Of a DNA stretch of 64,000 nucleotides, positions 9,348 through 18,739 are shown piece by piece; within the stretch, counting starts at the first letter, position 1, and every line of letters starts with the position of its first letter. The DNA lies in NCBI RefSeq assembly GCF_016428875.1, contig NZ_JAELTO010000007.1, positions 1 to 64,000 of the forward strand, read 5' to 3'. Below the pieces are notes generated by a model. That model was not told the origin of the DNA, ran no database searches, and worked only from the letters and a program-made list of their open reading frames with translations. This stretch comes from Xylophilus sp. ASV27. Its GTDB lineage: Bacteria > Pseudomonadota > Gammaproteobacteria > Burkholderiales > Burkholderiaceae_C. A program made the position numbers and the translations under genes.

Positions 9348-9538
9348 AAGGGTTTTTTCAGATGCCGCGGGTTGGGGCGTCGGTATACTTCCGGCCAGCC
9401 CGCCACGCGGATTTTAAGTGGCCCGCTTTTTGCACCCCGCTGCCGAGGCGTGCAAAGAACACCTCCCAAGAACATTGCAGGGCCGCCGGCATTGGCCTCC
9501 CGCCCCGCTACAGCGAATTCCTTCTGGGGATAGATCTT

Positions 9539-10888
9539 TTGAACAACGGTTTCATGGCCGTCGGGCAGGCATTCCTGACCCGCGCGGCCCACAGCATCCA
9601 GCATCCCCAACGCGTCGCCGCAGCGGTCGGCGCACTGCTGCTGTTCGGCGGCGGAGGCGCTTTTGCCGTGGCCAACCTGGCCCCCGACCCGGCCGATCTG
9701 CCTGTCAGGCAAATCCTGCAATCCGTCCAGCCCCTGCCCGCCACCGCGCCTCTGGAAGCGCTGGATGCGCACCCGATGCGCCTGTTCCGCACGGAGACCA
9801 CGCGCTCGACCGACACGGCCGACTCCCTGCTGCAGCGCCTGGGCGTGAACGACCCGGCGGCGGCCACCTTCCTGCGCCGCGACGAGCGCGCCCGCCAGGC
9901 CGTGCTCGGGCGGGTCGGCCGGCTGGTGTCGGTCGAGGCCTCGGACGAGCATCAACTGCTGCGCCTGACGGTGCGCTGGAGCGCCGACGACGCCGAGCAG
10001 TTCCAGCGCCTGGTGGTGGAGAAGACCCAGGACGGCTTCGCGAGCCACATCGAGTCGGCCCCGACGACGGTGTCCAGCCGGCTCGGCAGCGGCGTGATCC
10101 AGTCCTCGCTGCTGGCCGCCACGGACGCCTCCAGCATTCCCGAGTCGGTCGGCAGCCAGATCGCCGAGATTTTCTCCAGCAGCATCGACTTCCGCCGCAG
10201 CCTGCGCAAGGGCGACCGCTTTACCGTCGTTTACGAAACGATAGAGGCGGACGGCGAAGTGCTGCGCGCCGGCCGCGTGCTGAGCGCCGAGTTCGTCAAC
10301 GACGGCAAGGCACTGCAGGCCATGTGGTTCCAGCCCAAGGGAGAAAAGGGTGCGTACTACAGCCTGGACGGCCAGAGCCTGAACCGGGCCTTCCTCAGCG
10401 CACCGCTGCAGTTCACGCGCGTCTCCAGCGGTTTCTCGAACCGCTTCCACCCCATCCTGCACCAGTGGCGCGCCCACCTGGGCACCGACTTCGCCGCGCC
10501 GAGCGGCACCCCGGTGCGCACCGTGGGCGACGGCGTGGTCGAATTCGCCGGCGTGCAGAACGGCTATGGCAACGTGATCTTCGTGCGCCATCGCAACGAC
10601 TACGTCACGGTCTACGCCCACCTCAGCCGCATCGGCGTCACCCGTGGCCAGAGCGTGGCCCAGGGCCAGACCATCGGCAACGTCGGCCAGACCGGCTGGG
10701 CCACCGGCCCGCATCTGCATTTCGAGTTCCGCGTCCGGGGCATGCAACAGGACCCGATGGCCATGGCGCGCCAGAGCGAGGCCACCCAGCTCAGCGCCGC
10801 CGCGCGGCCCGAGTTCGACCGCCTCGCCGCCACGATGCGCATCGAACTGCAGACCGCCAACCAGTCCACGCTGGCCAGCGCAGACTGA
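9539..10888 (+). CDS. M23 family metallopeptidase (murein endopeptidase, membrane anchored)
   Basis: Probably cleaves peptidoglycan cross-links in the periplasm. An N-terminal membrane anchor (VAAAVGALLLFGGGGAFAVA) is followed by a beta-rich region and a C-terminal LytM/M23 domain with Zn ligands: H/D in HLGTDFAAP and HLHFEFR, so it should be active. The start is uncertain. TTG at 9539 (LNNGFMAVGQ) or ATG at 9554 is preferred over an ATG at 9362, which would add an unconserved leader running into the tyrS promoter region. With the TTG start it is 449 aa. anmK follows 46 nt downstream. Confidence 0.9.
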   Translation: MNNGFMAVGQAFLTRAAHSIQHPQRVAAAVGALLLFGGGGAFAVANLAPDPADLPVRQILQSVQPLPATAPLEALDAHPMRLFRTETTRSTDTADSLLQRLGVNDPAAATFLRRDERARQAVLGRVGRLVSVEASDEHQLLRLTVRWSADDAEQFQRLVVEKTQDGFASHIESAPTTVSSRLGSGVIQSSLLAATDASSIPESVGSQIAEIFSSSIDFRRSLRKGDRFTVVYETIEADGEVLRAGRVLSAEFVNDGKALQAMWFQPKGEKGAYYSLDGQSLNRAFLSAPLQFTRVSSGFSNRFHPILHQWRAHLGTDFAAPSGTPVRTVGDGVVEFAGVQNGYGNVIFVRHRNDYVTVYAHLSRIGVTRGQSVAQGQTIGNVGQTGWATGPHLHFEFRVRGMQQDPMAMARQSEATQLSAAARPEFDRLAATMRIELQTANQSTLASAD

Positions 10889-10934
10889 AGGCGCCCGCCC
10901 GCGCCAACCGGCCGTTGCGGGCACAGCGCACACT

Positions 10935-12056
10935 ATGCAGGCGGCTTGCTACATCGGATTGATGTCCGGCACCTCGCTCGATGGCGTGGACGGCGTGCTG
11001 GCGGAGTTTCCCCAGGAGGGGTCCGGCGCGCGCGTGCTCCGGCATGCGACGGCGCCGCTTCCGGCGGACTTGCGCGCCGAACTGCTGGCCCTCAATCACA
11101 GCGGCACTGACGAATTGCACCGCGCCGCGCTCGCCGGCAATGCCCTGTCCCGGGTCTACGCAGCGGTGGTGGCGGATCTGCTCGCGGCCAGCGGCCGGCC
11201 GGCCAGTGCCGTGCAGGCCATCGGCGCCCACGGGCAGACGGTGCGGCACCGCCCGCTGGAATTCGACGGCACCGGCTATACGCTGCAGCTGCAGAACCCC
11301 GCGCTGCTGGCAGAACTCACCGGCATCGACGTGGTCGCCGATTTCCGCAGCCGCGATCTGGCGGCGGGCGGCCAGGGCGCGCCGCTGGTGCCGGCCTTCC
11401 ACCAGGACTGGTTCGGCCGCGCGCAGGCCGCGGTCGCGGTCCTCAACATCGGGGGCATCGCCAACCTCAGCGTGCTTGCGGCTTGCGGCGCGGCCCCGAT
11501 CGGCTTCGACTGCGGCCCCGGCAATGCGCTGCTGGACTCGTGGTGCCGGCAACACACCGGCCAGCCCTTCGATGCCGACGGCGCCTGGGGCGACACGGGC
11601 CAGGTGCTGCCCGCGCTGCTGGAGGCGCTCAGATCCGAGCCCTTCTTCGCCCGCACGCCGCCGCGCAGCACGGGCCGCGACCTGTTCAACGCCGAATGGC
11701 TGTCGGCCCACCTGGCGCGGCACGGCGCCGCCCGGGCCGAAGACGTGCAGGCGACACTCACCGCCCTGACCGTCCAGACCTGCGCCGAGGCATTGCTGCG
11801 CCACGGTGAAGCGTGCCGGCAACTCTTCGTCTGCGGCGGCGGCGCGCTCAATGGCGCCCTGATGCGAGGACTGGCCGCCGCATTGCCGGGCGTGCGGGTG
11901 CAGTCATCCGCGCAGGCGGGACTGCCGCCGCTGCAGGTCGAGGCCACGGCCTTCGCCTGGCTGGCACGCCAGGCCATGGAGCGCCGTACCGCCAGCCTGC
12001 CCTCGGTGACCGGCGCCCGCGGCGCACGCATCCTGGGCGCCGTATATCCGGCCTGA
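10935..12056 (+). CDS. anmK: Anhydro-N-acetylmuramic acid kinase
   Basis: Phosphorylates 1,6-anhydro-MurNAc during peptidoglycan recycling. A 373-aa protein of normal family length, beginning QAACYIGLMSGTSLDGVDGV, the phosphate-binding signature, with VAVLNIGGIANLSVL and FDCGPGNALLDSWC further on. It follows the M23 peptidase on the same strand, joining wall cleavage and recycling. It is convergent with the MFS exporter. Confidence 0.95.
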   Translation: MQAACYIGLMSGTSLDGVDGVLAEFPQEGSGARVLRHATAPLPADLRAELLALNHSGTDELHRAALAGNALSRVYAAVVADLLAASGRPASAVQAIGAHGQTVRHRPLEFDGTGYTLQLQNPALLAELTGIDVVADFRSRDLAAGGQGAPLVPAFHQDWFGRAQAAVAVLNIGGIANLSVLAACGAAPIGFDCGPGNALLDSWCRQHTGQPFDADGAWGDTGQVLPALLEALRSEPFFARTPPRSTGRDLFNAEWLSAHLARHGAARAEDVQATLTALTVQTCAEALLRHGEACRQLFVCGGGALNGALMRGLAAALPGVRVQSSAQAGLPPLQVEATAFAWLARQAMERRTASLPSVTGARGARILGAVYPA

Positions 12057-12125
12057 AGCCCGGGCGCGCCTCGCACTGCACCGCGCCGCAGGCTTTCGCG
12101 GGGGCGAAATGAAGGATGACACGCC

Positions 12126-13565
12126 CTAGACGTTGTCCACCGCATCCGTCTCCACGGGCACCAGCTTGGCAGGAATGCCCTCCGGATCGGGTGGCAGCTG
12201 CCAGAAGATGCTCGAGGCCGCCAGGGTCATGAGGCCCATGGTCGCGAACGTGGCGCGGAAGGCCGACAGGGTGTGGGCTCCTGCCGCACCGGCACCAAAG
12301 TAGTCGCCGAAGCCGGCCAACACCGCCCCGGCGGCCGCCACCCCCAGCCCCATGGCGAGCATCTGCACCATGGACAGCAAGGTGTTGCCGCTGCTGGCCA
12401 TGCCGCCATCGAGATCCTTGAGCGTGACCGTGTTCATCGCCGTGAACTGCATCGAATTGACCGCGCCGAAGCAGGCCAGCTGCAGGATGCGCAGCCACAG
12501 CGGCTGCTCAGGCGACACCAGCGCGAAGCTGGTCATGACCAGTCCGACCATTGCGGTATTGCCCACCAGCATGCGCCGGTAGCCGATGCGGGACACCAGG
12601 CGCGTGACCACGGGCTTGGCTGCCATGCCGGCCAGCGCCACGGGCAGCAGCATCATGCCGGCCTGCGAGGGCGAATAGCCCATGCTCACCTGCAGCAGCA
12701 GCGGAATCAGAAAGGGCATGCAACTGCTGCCGATGCGGGCGAACAGGTTGCCCAGCAGCCCGACACGCAGCGACGGCACCGAAAACAGCTCCGGCGCAAA
12801 CAAAGGATCGGGCCGGCGCAGGGCCCGCAGCCAGTAGGCCGCCAGGCTTGCCAGCCCGAAGATCAGCAGCAGCACCACGGTGGCCTGCCGCAGCCCCAGC
12901 TCCGACAACCCGTCCAGCGACAGCGAGATCGCCACCATGCCGAAGGCCAGCAGGCAATAGCCACCCAGGTCGAAGCGTGCCATCACCATGCTGCGCCCTT
13001 CGGGCATGTAGCGCAGCGTGGCGATACACCCCAGCAGCGCCACCGGCAGGTTGATCAGGAAGATCCAGTGCCAGGACGCGTACTGCACCAGCCAGCCGCC
13101 CAGCGTCGGCCCCAGCAGCGGCCCGATCAGACCCGGTATGGCGACGAAACTGATGGCGCGCAGGAACTGCTCCCGCGGAAAGGCCCGCAGCACGGCCAGC
13201 CGCCCCACCGGCAGCAGCAGCGCCCCTCCCAGGCCCTGCAACACGCGCGATGCCACGATCTGGGTCAGGTTCTGGGACAGCGCGCAAAACAGCGAACCGA
13301 TGGCAAACAGCAGGATGGCGCCAAAGAACACGCGCCGGGTGCCGAAGCGGTCAGCGATCCAGCCCGAAGCCGGGATCAGCATCGCCATGGTGAGCGAGTA
13401 CCCCACCACCACCGACTGCATGCGCAGCGGGCTCTCGCCCAGGCTGCTGGCCATGGCGGGCAAGGCGGTGTTGACGATGGTCGCGTCCAGCGTCTGCATG
13501 AAGAAGCCGACGGCCACCAGCCAGAGCAGCGGTGTTCCAGAAGCGGAAGTGGGAAAACGGATCAT
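12126..13565 (-). CDS. MFS multidrug exporter, DHA2 (EmrB/MdtD-like) family
   Basis: A drug:H+ antiporter-type membrane protein, 479 aa, with about 14 hydrophobic segments. Motif C-like and A-like signatures are present: FFMQTLDATIVNTALPAM (DHA2 TM1), ASGWIADRFGTRRVF (motif A), ALLLPVGRLAVLRAF and GPLLGPTLGGWLV (motif C). It is closest in feel to MdtD. ATG at 13565 is chosen over an upstream TTG at 13604. Its start lies about 40 nt after the erpA terminator, leaving little room for a separate promoter. The substrate is unknown. Confidence 0.88.
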   Translation of the reverse strand: MIRFPTSASGTPLLWLVAVGFFMQTLDATIVNTALPAMASSLGESPLRMQSVVVGYSLTMAMLIPASGWIADRFGTRRVFFGAILLFAIGSLFCALSQNLTQIVASRVLQGLGGALLLPVGRLAVLRAFPREQFLRAISFVAIPGLIGPLLGPTLGGWLVQYASWHWIFLINLPVALLGCIATLRYMPEGRSMVMARFDLGGYCLLAFGMVAISLSLDGLSELGLRQATVVLLLIFGLASLAAYWLRALRRPDPLFAPELFSVPSLRVGLLGNLFARIGSSCMPFLIPLLLQVSMGYSPSQAGMMLLPVALAGMAAKPVVTRLVSRIGYRRMLVGNTAMVGLVMTSFALVSPEQPLWLRILQLACFGAVNSMQFTAMNTVTLKDLDGGMASSGNTLLSMVQMLAMGLGVAAAGAVLAGFGDYFGAGAAGAHTLSAFRATFATMGLMTLAASSIFWQLPPDPEGIPAKLVPVETDAVDNV

Positions 13566-13605
13566 CGGATGCGGCCGGAATGGGCAGAGGGAAGGCGGCG
13601 CCAAC

Positions 13606-13629
13606 GAAAAAGCCGCCCGGAGGCGGCTT
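13606..13629 (-). terminator. Rho-independent terminator after erpA
   Basis: On the minus strand AAGCCGCC-tccg-GGCGGCTTTTTC forms a 6-8 bp GC stem with a T-run, 38 nt after the erpA stop. Confidence 0.85.
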
Positions 13630-13666
13630 GTGGACGGTGTGCGGAGCGACGCACCGTCACGCAGGA

Positions 13667-14035
13667 TCAGGCGGAGAAGCTCGAGCCGCAGCCACAGGTC
13701 GTGGTGGCGTTGGGATTCTTGATCACGAACTGCGCGCCCTGCAGGTCTTCCTTGTAGTCGATCTCGGCGCCCACCAAGTACTGGTAGCTCATGGCGTCGA
13801 TCAGCAGCGACACGCCATTCTTGGTCATGGTCGTGTCGTCCTCGTTGGTGATCTCGTCGAACGTGAAGCCGTACTGGAAGCCCGAGCAGCCGCCGCCCTG
13901 CACGAAAACGCGCAGCTTGAGGTCGGGGTTGCCCTCTTCCGCGATCAGCTCGGCCACCTTGGCGGCCGCGCTGTCGGTGAACAGGATCGGGGCGGGCATT
14001 TCTTCAGTGGGGACGGCTTCGGCAAGGGCGCTCAT
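13667..14035 (-). CDS. erpA: Iron-sulfur cluster insertion protein ErpA
   Basis: An A-type Fe-S carrier, 122 aa. The three conserved cysteines are visible: one in [13 protein letters not shown] and two in the C-terminal [10 protein letters not shown]. The ~15-residue N-terminal extension before [13 protein letters not shown] is typical of betaproteobacterial ErpA. It stands alone between two terminators, downstream of rplM-rpsI. Confidence 0.95.
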   Translation of the reverse strand: MSALAEAVPTEEMPAPILFTDSAAAKVAELIAEEGNPDLKLRVFVQGGGCSGFQYGFTFDEITNEDDTTMTKNGVSLLIDAMSYQYLVGAEIDYKEDLQGAQFVIKNPNATTTCGCGSSFSA

Positions 14036-14143
14036 GGAAGGCTCCGGTGGAATGTGCGATGACGCTAGACGGACATGCTAGCGTAAAGCGCAAGATCAGG
14101 CCGCCCGCCGGGATTTGCCGGTACAACCAGCAGGGCGATGCGG

Positions 14144-14171
14144 AAAAACAAAACCGCCACGAGGGCGGTTT
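14144..14171 (-). terminator. Rho-independent terminator after rpsI
   Basis: Minus strand: AAACCGCC-ctcgt-GGCGGTTTTGTTTTTC. The strong stem and U-tract end the rplM-rpsI transcript about 60 nt after rpsI. Confidence 0.85.
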
Positions 14172-14231
14172 CGACAGCAGGCGAAATGCTGTGATCTGCA
14201 CCGCGGCCCTGCAGGTCCGCAGTGGCCAGCA

Positions 14232-14624
14232 TCAGCGCTTCGAGAATTGCTTGCGGCGGCGTGCAGAGTGCAGGCCGACCTTCTTGCGCTCGACTTCACG
14301 CGCGTCGCGGGTCACGAAGCCGGCCTGGCTCAGGACGGGCTTGAGCGTCGCGTCGTAGTCGATCAGGGCGCGGGTGATGCCGTGGCGGGTGGCGCCGGCC
14401 TGGCCGGATTCACCGCCGCCGTGCACGTTGACCTGAATGTCGAAGGTTTCGACATGGTTGGTCAGCACCAGCGGCTGCTTGGCGATCATGATCGAGGTCT
14501 CGCGGCCGAAGTACTCCTGTACGTCCTTGCCGTTGACCGTGATCTTGCCGGAGCCCTTCTTCAGAAACACGCGGGCCACGCTGGACTTGCGGCGGCCGGT
14601 GCCATTGTTCCATTCACCAATCAT
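14232..14624 (-). CDS. rpsI: 30S ribosomal protein S9 (uS9)
   Basis: 130 aa. The start [16 protein letters not shown] and the basic C-terminal tail ending RRRKQFSKR, which reaches the P-site tRNA, are diagnostic. It lies 10 nt after rplM, the standard L13-S9 operon, and a terminator follows. Confidence 0.98.
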   Translation of the reverse strand: MIGEWNNGTGRRKSSVARVFLKKGSGKITVNGKDVQEYFGRETSIMIAKQPLVLTNHVETFDIQVNVHGGGESGQAGATRHGITRALIDYDATLKPVLSQAGFVTRDAREVERKKVGLHSARRRKQFSKR

Positions 14625-14634
14625 CGTGGGCTCC

Positions 14635-15063
14635 TTAGATTTCCAGCACTTGCGGCTGTTGGGCGGTGTGCGGATGCTCCGCGCCGCCGTAGACCTTGAG
14701 CTTCTTGATCATGGCGTAGCCGAGCGGGCCCTTGGGCAGCATGCCCTTGACGGCCTTCTCGAGTGCGCGGCCGGGGTGCTTGGCCTGCATGTCGCGGAAG
14801 TTGGTGGCCGTGATGCCGCCGGGGTAGCCCGAGTGACGGTAGTACACCTTGTCGAGCGACTTGGTGCCGGTGACCTTGAGCTTGGAAGCGTTGACGATGA
14901 CGATGAAGTCGCCAGTATCGACGTGAGGCGTGTAAATGGCCTTGTGCTTGCCGCGCAGACGGAGGGCAACTTCGCTGGCTACCCGGCCGAGGACCTTGTC
15001 GGTCGCGTCAATCACAAACCACTCGTGCACCACGTCAGCGGGCTTTGCGCTGAATGTAGACAT
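14635..15063 (-). CDS. rplM: 50S ribosomal protein L13 (uL13)
   Basis: 142 aa, first gene of the L13-S9 operon. Diagnostic segments are [34 protein letters not shown] and [15 protein letters not shown]. The ATG at 15061-15063 gives the family's usual length; a frame reaching back to 15183 would run into the promoter. A consensus TATAAT promoter lies about 120 nt upstream. Confidence 0.98.
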   Translation of the reverse strand: MSTFSAKPADVVHEWFVIDATDKVLGRVASEVALRLRGKHKAIYTPHVDTGDFIVIVNASKLKVTGTKSLDKVYYRHSGYPGGITATNFRDMQAKHPGRALEKAVKGMLPKGPLGYAMIKKLKVYGGAEHPHTAQQPQVLEI

Positions 15064-15181
15064 TGCTGATAGCTTTCGAGTGTAGAGGGCCCTTTTCCAC
15101 GGTCGGTGTCTCTCTGAAGGAAACCTCTTAGGTGGGGGTGAAACCTCGCCGCGGGACCCATCGAGCGCTGCGAAGCCTTCC

Positions 15182-15211
15182 ATTATAGGAAGTTTTCACG
15201 TCGGCCGGCAA
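15182..15211 (-). promoter_or_regulatory. Sigma-70-type promoter for rplM-rpsI
   Basis: Minus strand: TTGCCG, 18-nt spacer, perfect TATAAT (15182-15187). It gives a leader of roughly 110 nt before rplM, long enough to hold a regulatory structure. It lies just before the divergent rlmJ start. Confidence 0.7.
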
Positions 15212-15232
15212 GGCCGCTTACCATAGGCGGCT

Positions 15233-16126
15233 ATGTTCAGCTACCGCCACGCCTTCCATGCGGGCAACCACGCCGACGTGCTCAAGCACACGACGCTGGT
15301 CGCCATCCTCGACCATCTCGTACAGAAGGACGCGGTGCTGACGGTGCTCGACACCCATGCCGGCGCCGGGTTGTACCGGCTCGATGGCGACTACGCGACC
15401 AAAAGCGGCGAGGCGCAAGAGGGCATCTTGCGCCTGTACGGCAGCCCGCCGGCCGACTGCGCGCCGGCGCTGCAGGCCTACCTCGACCTGGTGCGGGGCT
15501 TCAACGGCAGCGGCAACCCCAAGGTCTACCCCGGCTCGCCGTTCCTGCTGGAGCGGCTGCTGCGGCCCCAGGACAAGCTCAAGCTGTTCGAGCTGCACCC
15601 CACCGATGCCCGGGCGCTGGCCGGCAACATCGCCCAGCTCGATGCCGGCCGCCGGATCGCGGTGCTGAGCGAGGACGGCTTCGAGGGCGTGAAGAAATTC
15701 CTGCCGCCGCCCGCGCGGCGCGCCCTGGTGCTGTGCGACCCCAGCTACGAACTCAAGCAGGACTACGCCAGGGTGGCGGCCCTGGTGGCCGACAGCCTCA
15801 AGCGCTTCGCCACCGGCACCTATGCGGTGTGGTATCCGCTGATCGCGCGGCCCGAGGCGCACGAGCTGCCGCGGCGGCTGCGCACGCTGGCCACGCAGGC
15901 CGGCAAGCCCTGGCTGCACGCCACGCTGACGGTGAAGTCGTCGAAGATGGCCAGCGCGGCCGTCGCCGGGGAAGGCGCCAAGCGGCCCGGCCTGCCGGCC
16001 AGCGGCATGTTCGTGGTGAATCCGCCCTACACCCTGAAAGCCGCCCTGGCGCCGGCCCTGCCGCAGATGGTGGCGGCGCTGGGCCAGGACCGGCACGCGG
16101 CCTTTTCGCTCGAGTCCGGCGGCTGA
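15233..16126 (+). CDS. rlmJ: 23S rRNA (adenine-2030-N6)-methyltransferase RlmJ
   Basis: 297 aa. The N-terminus FSYRHAFHAGNHADVLKH is diagnostic for RlmJ. An SAM-binding segment VLDTHAGAGLY is present. The catalytic DPPY-type motif reads CDPSYE rather than the usual DPPYE, a conservative change within the family's range. The tail is short and ends SLESGG. It is divergent from rplM and followed by a bidirectional terminator. Confidence 0.94.
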   Translation: MFSYRHAFHAGNHADVLKHTTLVAILDHLVQKDAVLTVLDTHAGAGLYRLDGDYATKSGEAQEGILRLYGSPPADCAPALQAYLDLVRGFNGSGNPKVYPGSPFLLERLLRPQDKLKLFELHPTDARALAGNIAQLDAGRRIAVLSEDGFEGVKKFLPPPARRALVLCDPSYELKQDYARVAALVADSLKRFATGTYAVWYPLIARPEAHELPRRLRTLATQAGKPWLHATLTVKSSKMASAAVAGEGAKRPGLPASGMFVVNPPYTLKAALAPALPQMVAALGQDRHAAFSLESGG

Positions 16127-16136
16127 CGCGGAAGGG

Positions 16137-16172
16137 AAAAAAAAGAGGCCCCGGTCTGCCGGGGCCTCTTTT
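16137..16172. terminator. Bidirectional terminator between rlmJ and porin gene
   Basis: GAGGCCCCGG-tctg-CCGGGGCCTC, a perfect 10-bp stem with an A-run on one side and TTTT on the other, centred between convergent genes. It should end both transcripts. Confidence 0.92.
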
Positions 16173-16193
16173 CCATGGGTGCGGCAATGCGCT

Positions 16194-17237
16194 TCAGAAC
16201 CGGTGGCGCACGCCGATGCCGACGCTGGTGCCGCTGCTGAGGGACGTGACGCTGTCATGCATGAGCATGGCGTAGACGTCGGTGCGCTTGGAAAGGAAGT
16301 AGTCGTAGCCCACGGTGCCGGTGGTGCGGGTGCCGTTGTAGGAGCCCGACACCTCGGTACGCGCCACGCCGGCCTTGACCGAACCGCCGCCCAGGGGCAC
16401 GTCCACGCCGAGCGAGGTGGTCTTGCCGGTGAAGTTGGCGATGTCGGCCTTGGACTGGCCGTAGGTCAGGAAGGCCTTGAGGAAACCTGCGTCGTAGGCA
16501 CCGCCCAGCATCCAGTTCTTCTTGGTGTCGGGCACGCCGCCGGTGGTGATGACGCCCGGATTCACGGGGTTGGAGATCTGGGCGCGCTCGTAGAAGCCGA
16601 CCAGGGTCACCGGGCCGCCGAAGTACAGCGCGTTGATGCCGAGGTTGCGCTTGCCGTCGTTGCCGGTGTTGCTGGACTGCTCGCCGAACTGATAGTGCAG
16701 GTTGGCCTTCAGCCCACCGAAGCTTGGCGTGCTGTAGAGGATCTGGTTGCTCCACCCGGTGTCGGACGGGGTGGTGGGGGTGGTCCAGCGGGCGGTGGTG
16801 ACGTTGGCGTGCAGCACCAGCGGCGAGAAGGTGAAGGAGTCGCCGAACGGGTTGGCGATGATGGTGGGCAGGAAGTTGGGCGCCAGGCCGCGGCCCAGTT
16901 GCACGTTGCCGAAGCCGCCGCCCAGGCCGACGCTGGCGTCGCGCGAGAAGAACGGGTCGCCATTGAAGCGCCCCATGCTGCCGGTGTCGACGCGCATGAA
17001 CGAGGTCAGCTTGAAGCTGGCGTTGAGCCCGCCGCCCAGGTCCTCCACGCCGGTGAAGCCGAACCAGGAGGTGGTGAGGCCGCCGCTGCCGAGCACGTTG
17101 GTGCGGCCAGGGTCGCCTGCCATGCGCATGGAGCCGGCATAGGCATCCATCAATCCAGAAATGGTCACAGAACTTTGCGCCTGTACGGTGCCGGCACACG
17201 CCAGCAAGGCACCAAAGGCGATCAAGGTCTTTTTCAT
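16194..17237 (-). CDS. Gram-negative trimeric porin (Burkholderiales type)
   Basis: An outer-membrane general porin of 347 aa. Signal peptide MKKTLIAFGALLACAGTVQA with a cleavage site after AQA-like VQA, then SSVTISGLMDAYAG, the standard first strand. Alternating beta strands follow, and the C-terminus VGIGVRHRF ends in Phe, the BAM recognition signal. The ATG at 17235-17237 is chosen because it begins the signal peptide; an upstream start at 17285 adds 16 non-signal residues. Lone gene with its own terminator. Confidence 0.93.
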   Translation of the reverse strand: MKKTLIAFGALLACAGTVQAQSSVTISGLMDAYAGSMRMAGDPGRTNVLGSGGLTTSWFGFTGVEDLGGGLNASFKLTSFMRVDTGSMGRFNGDPFFSRDASVGLGGGFGNVQLGRGLAPNFLPTIIANPFGDSFTFSPLVLHANVTTARWTTPTTPSDTGWSNQILYSTPSFGGLKANLHYQFGEQSSNTGNDGKRNLGINALYFGGPVTLVGFYERAQISNPVNPGVITTGGVPDTKKNWMLGGAYDAGFLKAFLTYGQSKADIANFTGKTTSLGVDVPLGGGSVKAGVARTEVSGSYNGTRTTGTVGYDYFLSKRTDVYAMLMHDSVTSLSSGTSVGIGVRHRF

Positions 17238-17336
17238 AGGGTAGATTCCTCTGTTGGTTTGTGGGATGACCATTGAGTCACGCAAATCCCATGCCTGACA
17301 TGAGGCCTTTCCCGGATGGCCTGCGCGGCAGCGCGC

Positions 17337-17894
17337 TCAGCGCACGCATTCGCCTGTGGCCGTTGGGCGGCTGAGCACCACCTGCTTGAAGCCCAGGCCG
17401 ACCATGTCCAGTGCCCTGGCGGCGGCGTAGCTCAGGTCGATGATGCGCTGCGGCGACGACGGCCCGCGGTCGTTGACCCGCACCACGACCGAGCGGCCGT
17501 TGACCAGGCTGCGCACGCATACCAGGGTGCCGAAGGGCAGCGTGCGATGCGCGGCGGTGAAGGCCTCCATGTCGAAGGCCTCGCCGCTGGCGGTGCGGCG
17601 CCGGTGGAAGCGGCCGCCGTACCAGGAGGAGCCCCCACGGCCGATCTCCTGGCCCGCCTCCGGGTCTTCCTGCGGCGCGTCGGGCTCGTCCGGCGCGGGC
17701 GGCGCCATCACGAACGCAACGCCGGATGCGGGGGCATCCTCCGGGATGTCGCGCAACCGCAACAGCGGCCGCAGCGGCGTCTCGGCCTTGGCCACGGGCG
17801 CCGGGGCCGCCTGCTGCGGCGGCGGCGGGGTCGCGCAGCCCGACAGCAGGACCAGCAGCCCCGCGAGCGCCCGGGTGCGCCGCCGCGCCGTCAT
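17337..17894 (-). CDS. RlpA-like lipoprotein, double-psi beta-barrel
   Basis: A 185-aa predicted lipoprotein (lipobox LLSGC) with a Pro-rich linker and a C-terminal double-psi beta-barrel: SSWYGGRFHRRRTASGE, TLPFGTLVCVRSL, VVVRVNDRGP, IDLSYAAARALDM. RlpA proteins are lytic transglycosylases acting on naked glycan at septa. This one lacks the C-terminal SPOR domain, so it is a short form and septal targeting is not expected from sequence. Its ATG shares one base with the metF stop (TGATG), so it is coupled to metF. Confidence 0.87.
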   Translation of the reverse strand: MTARRRTRALAGLLVLLSGCATPPPPQQAAPAPVAKAETPLRPLLRLRDIPEDAPASGVAFVMAPPAPDEPDAPQEDPEAGQEIGRGGSSWYGGRFHRRRTASGEAFDMEAFTAAHRTLPFGTLVCVRSLVNGRSVVVRVNDRGPSSPQRIIDLSYAAARALDMVGLGFKQVVLSRPTATGECVR

Positions 17895-18739
17895 CAGAGC
17901 CGATCCAGCAGAGCCAGCGTCGCGGCCGACTGGTTCATGGTGTAGAAGTGCAGCGCGGGCGCGCCGCCTGCGCGCAGGCGCGCACAGAGTTCGGCCACCA
18001 CGTCCAGGCCGAAGGCGCGGATCGAGGCCGCGTCGTCGCCGAAGGACTGCAGCCGCAGCCGGATCCAGCGCGGGATCTCGGCGCCGCAGGCGTCGGAGAA
18101 GCGCATCAGCTGGGTCGAGCTGGTGATCGGCATGATGCCGGGCACCACGGGCACGCCAAGGCCCAGCGCCGCCACCTCGTCCACGAAGCGGAAGTAGGCG
18201 TCGGCGTTGTAGAAGTACTGGGTGATCGCGGCGTCCGCCCCGGAGCGCACCTTGGCGGCGAAGGCCTGCAGGTCGGCCGCGGGCGAACGCGCCTGGGGAT
18301 GGGCCTCGGGATAGGCCGCCACCTCGATGCGGAAGGTGCTGCCGGTCTCGGCGCGGATGAAGGCGACAAGGTCGCTGGCATAGGCGAATTCGCCGCCGGC
18401 GCCGTAGCCGCTGGGCAGGTCGCCGCGCAGCGCGACCAGGCGCTTGACGCCCATCTGCGCCAGCGTGGCGAGTTCGGCCCGCACCGAGGCGCGCGTGGCG
18501 CCGATGCACGAGAAGTGCGCGGCGGCCTCGACGCCTTCGGCCAGGATCTCGCGCACGGTGCCGAAGGTGCCTTCCTGCGTGGAGCCGCCGGCGCCGTAGG
18601 TGACGGAACAGAATTCCGGCTGGCGCGCATAGAGCGCCTGGCGCACCAGCCGCAGCTTGGCCGCGCCCTCGGGCGTCTTGGGCGGGAAGAATTCGAAGCT
18701 CACCGGCAGCGGCGAACGCGGGGAAACGGGTGCGGTCAT
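17894..18739 (-). CDS. metF: 5,10-methylenetetrahydrofolate reductase
   Basis: Makes 5-methyl-THF, the methyl donor for methionine synthesis. 281 aa, FAD-dependent TIM barrel with VSFEFFPPKTPEG at the start, LVALRGDLPSGYG and GADAAITQYFYNADAYFRF. Its start overlaps the tlyA stop by 4 nt (ATGA) and its stop overlaps the rlpA-like start, forming a tightly coupled unit downstream of ahcY. This fits control by the SAH riboswitch upstream. Confidence 0.96.
   Translation of the reverse strand: MTAPVSPRSPLPVSFEFFPPKTPEGAAKLRLVRQALYARQPEFCSVTYGAGGSTQEGTFGTVREILAEGVEAAAHFSCIGATRASVRAELATLAQMGVKRLVALRGDLPSGYGAGGEFAYASDLVAFIRAETGSTFRIEVAAYPEAHPQARSPAADLQAFAAKVRSGADAAITQYFYNADAYFRFVDEVAALGLGVPVVPGIMPITSSTQLMRFSDACGAEIPRWIRLRLQSFGDDAASIRAFGLDVVAELCARLRAGGAPALHFYTMNQSAATLALLDRL

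Noticed and set aside
9362-9538. Longer start of the M23 peptidase gene
   Set aside because: The extra residues are not expected in the family and begin 15 nt from the divergent tyrS start.
12126-13604. Upstream TTG start of the MFS exporter
   Set aside because: It lies against the erpA terminator and lacks a ribosome binding site; ATG at 13565 gives a normal N-terminus.
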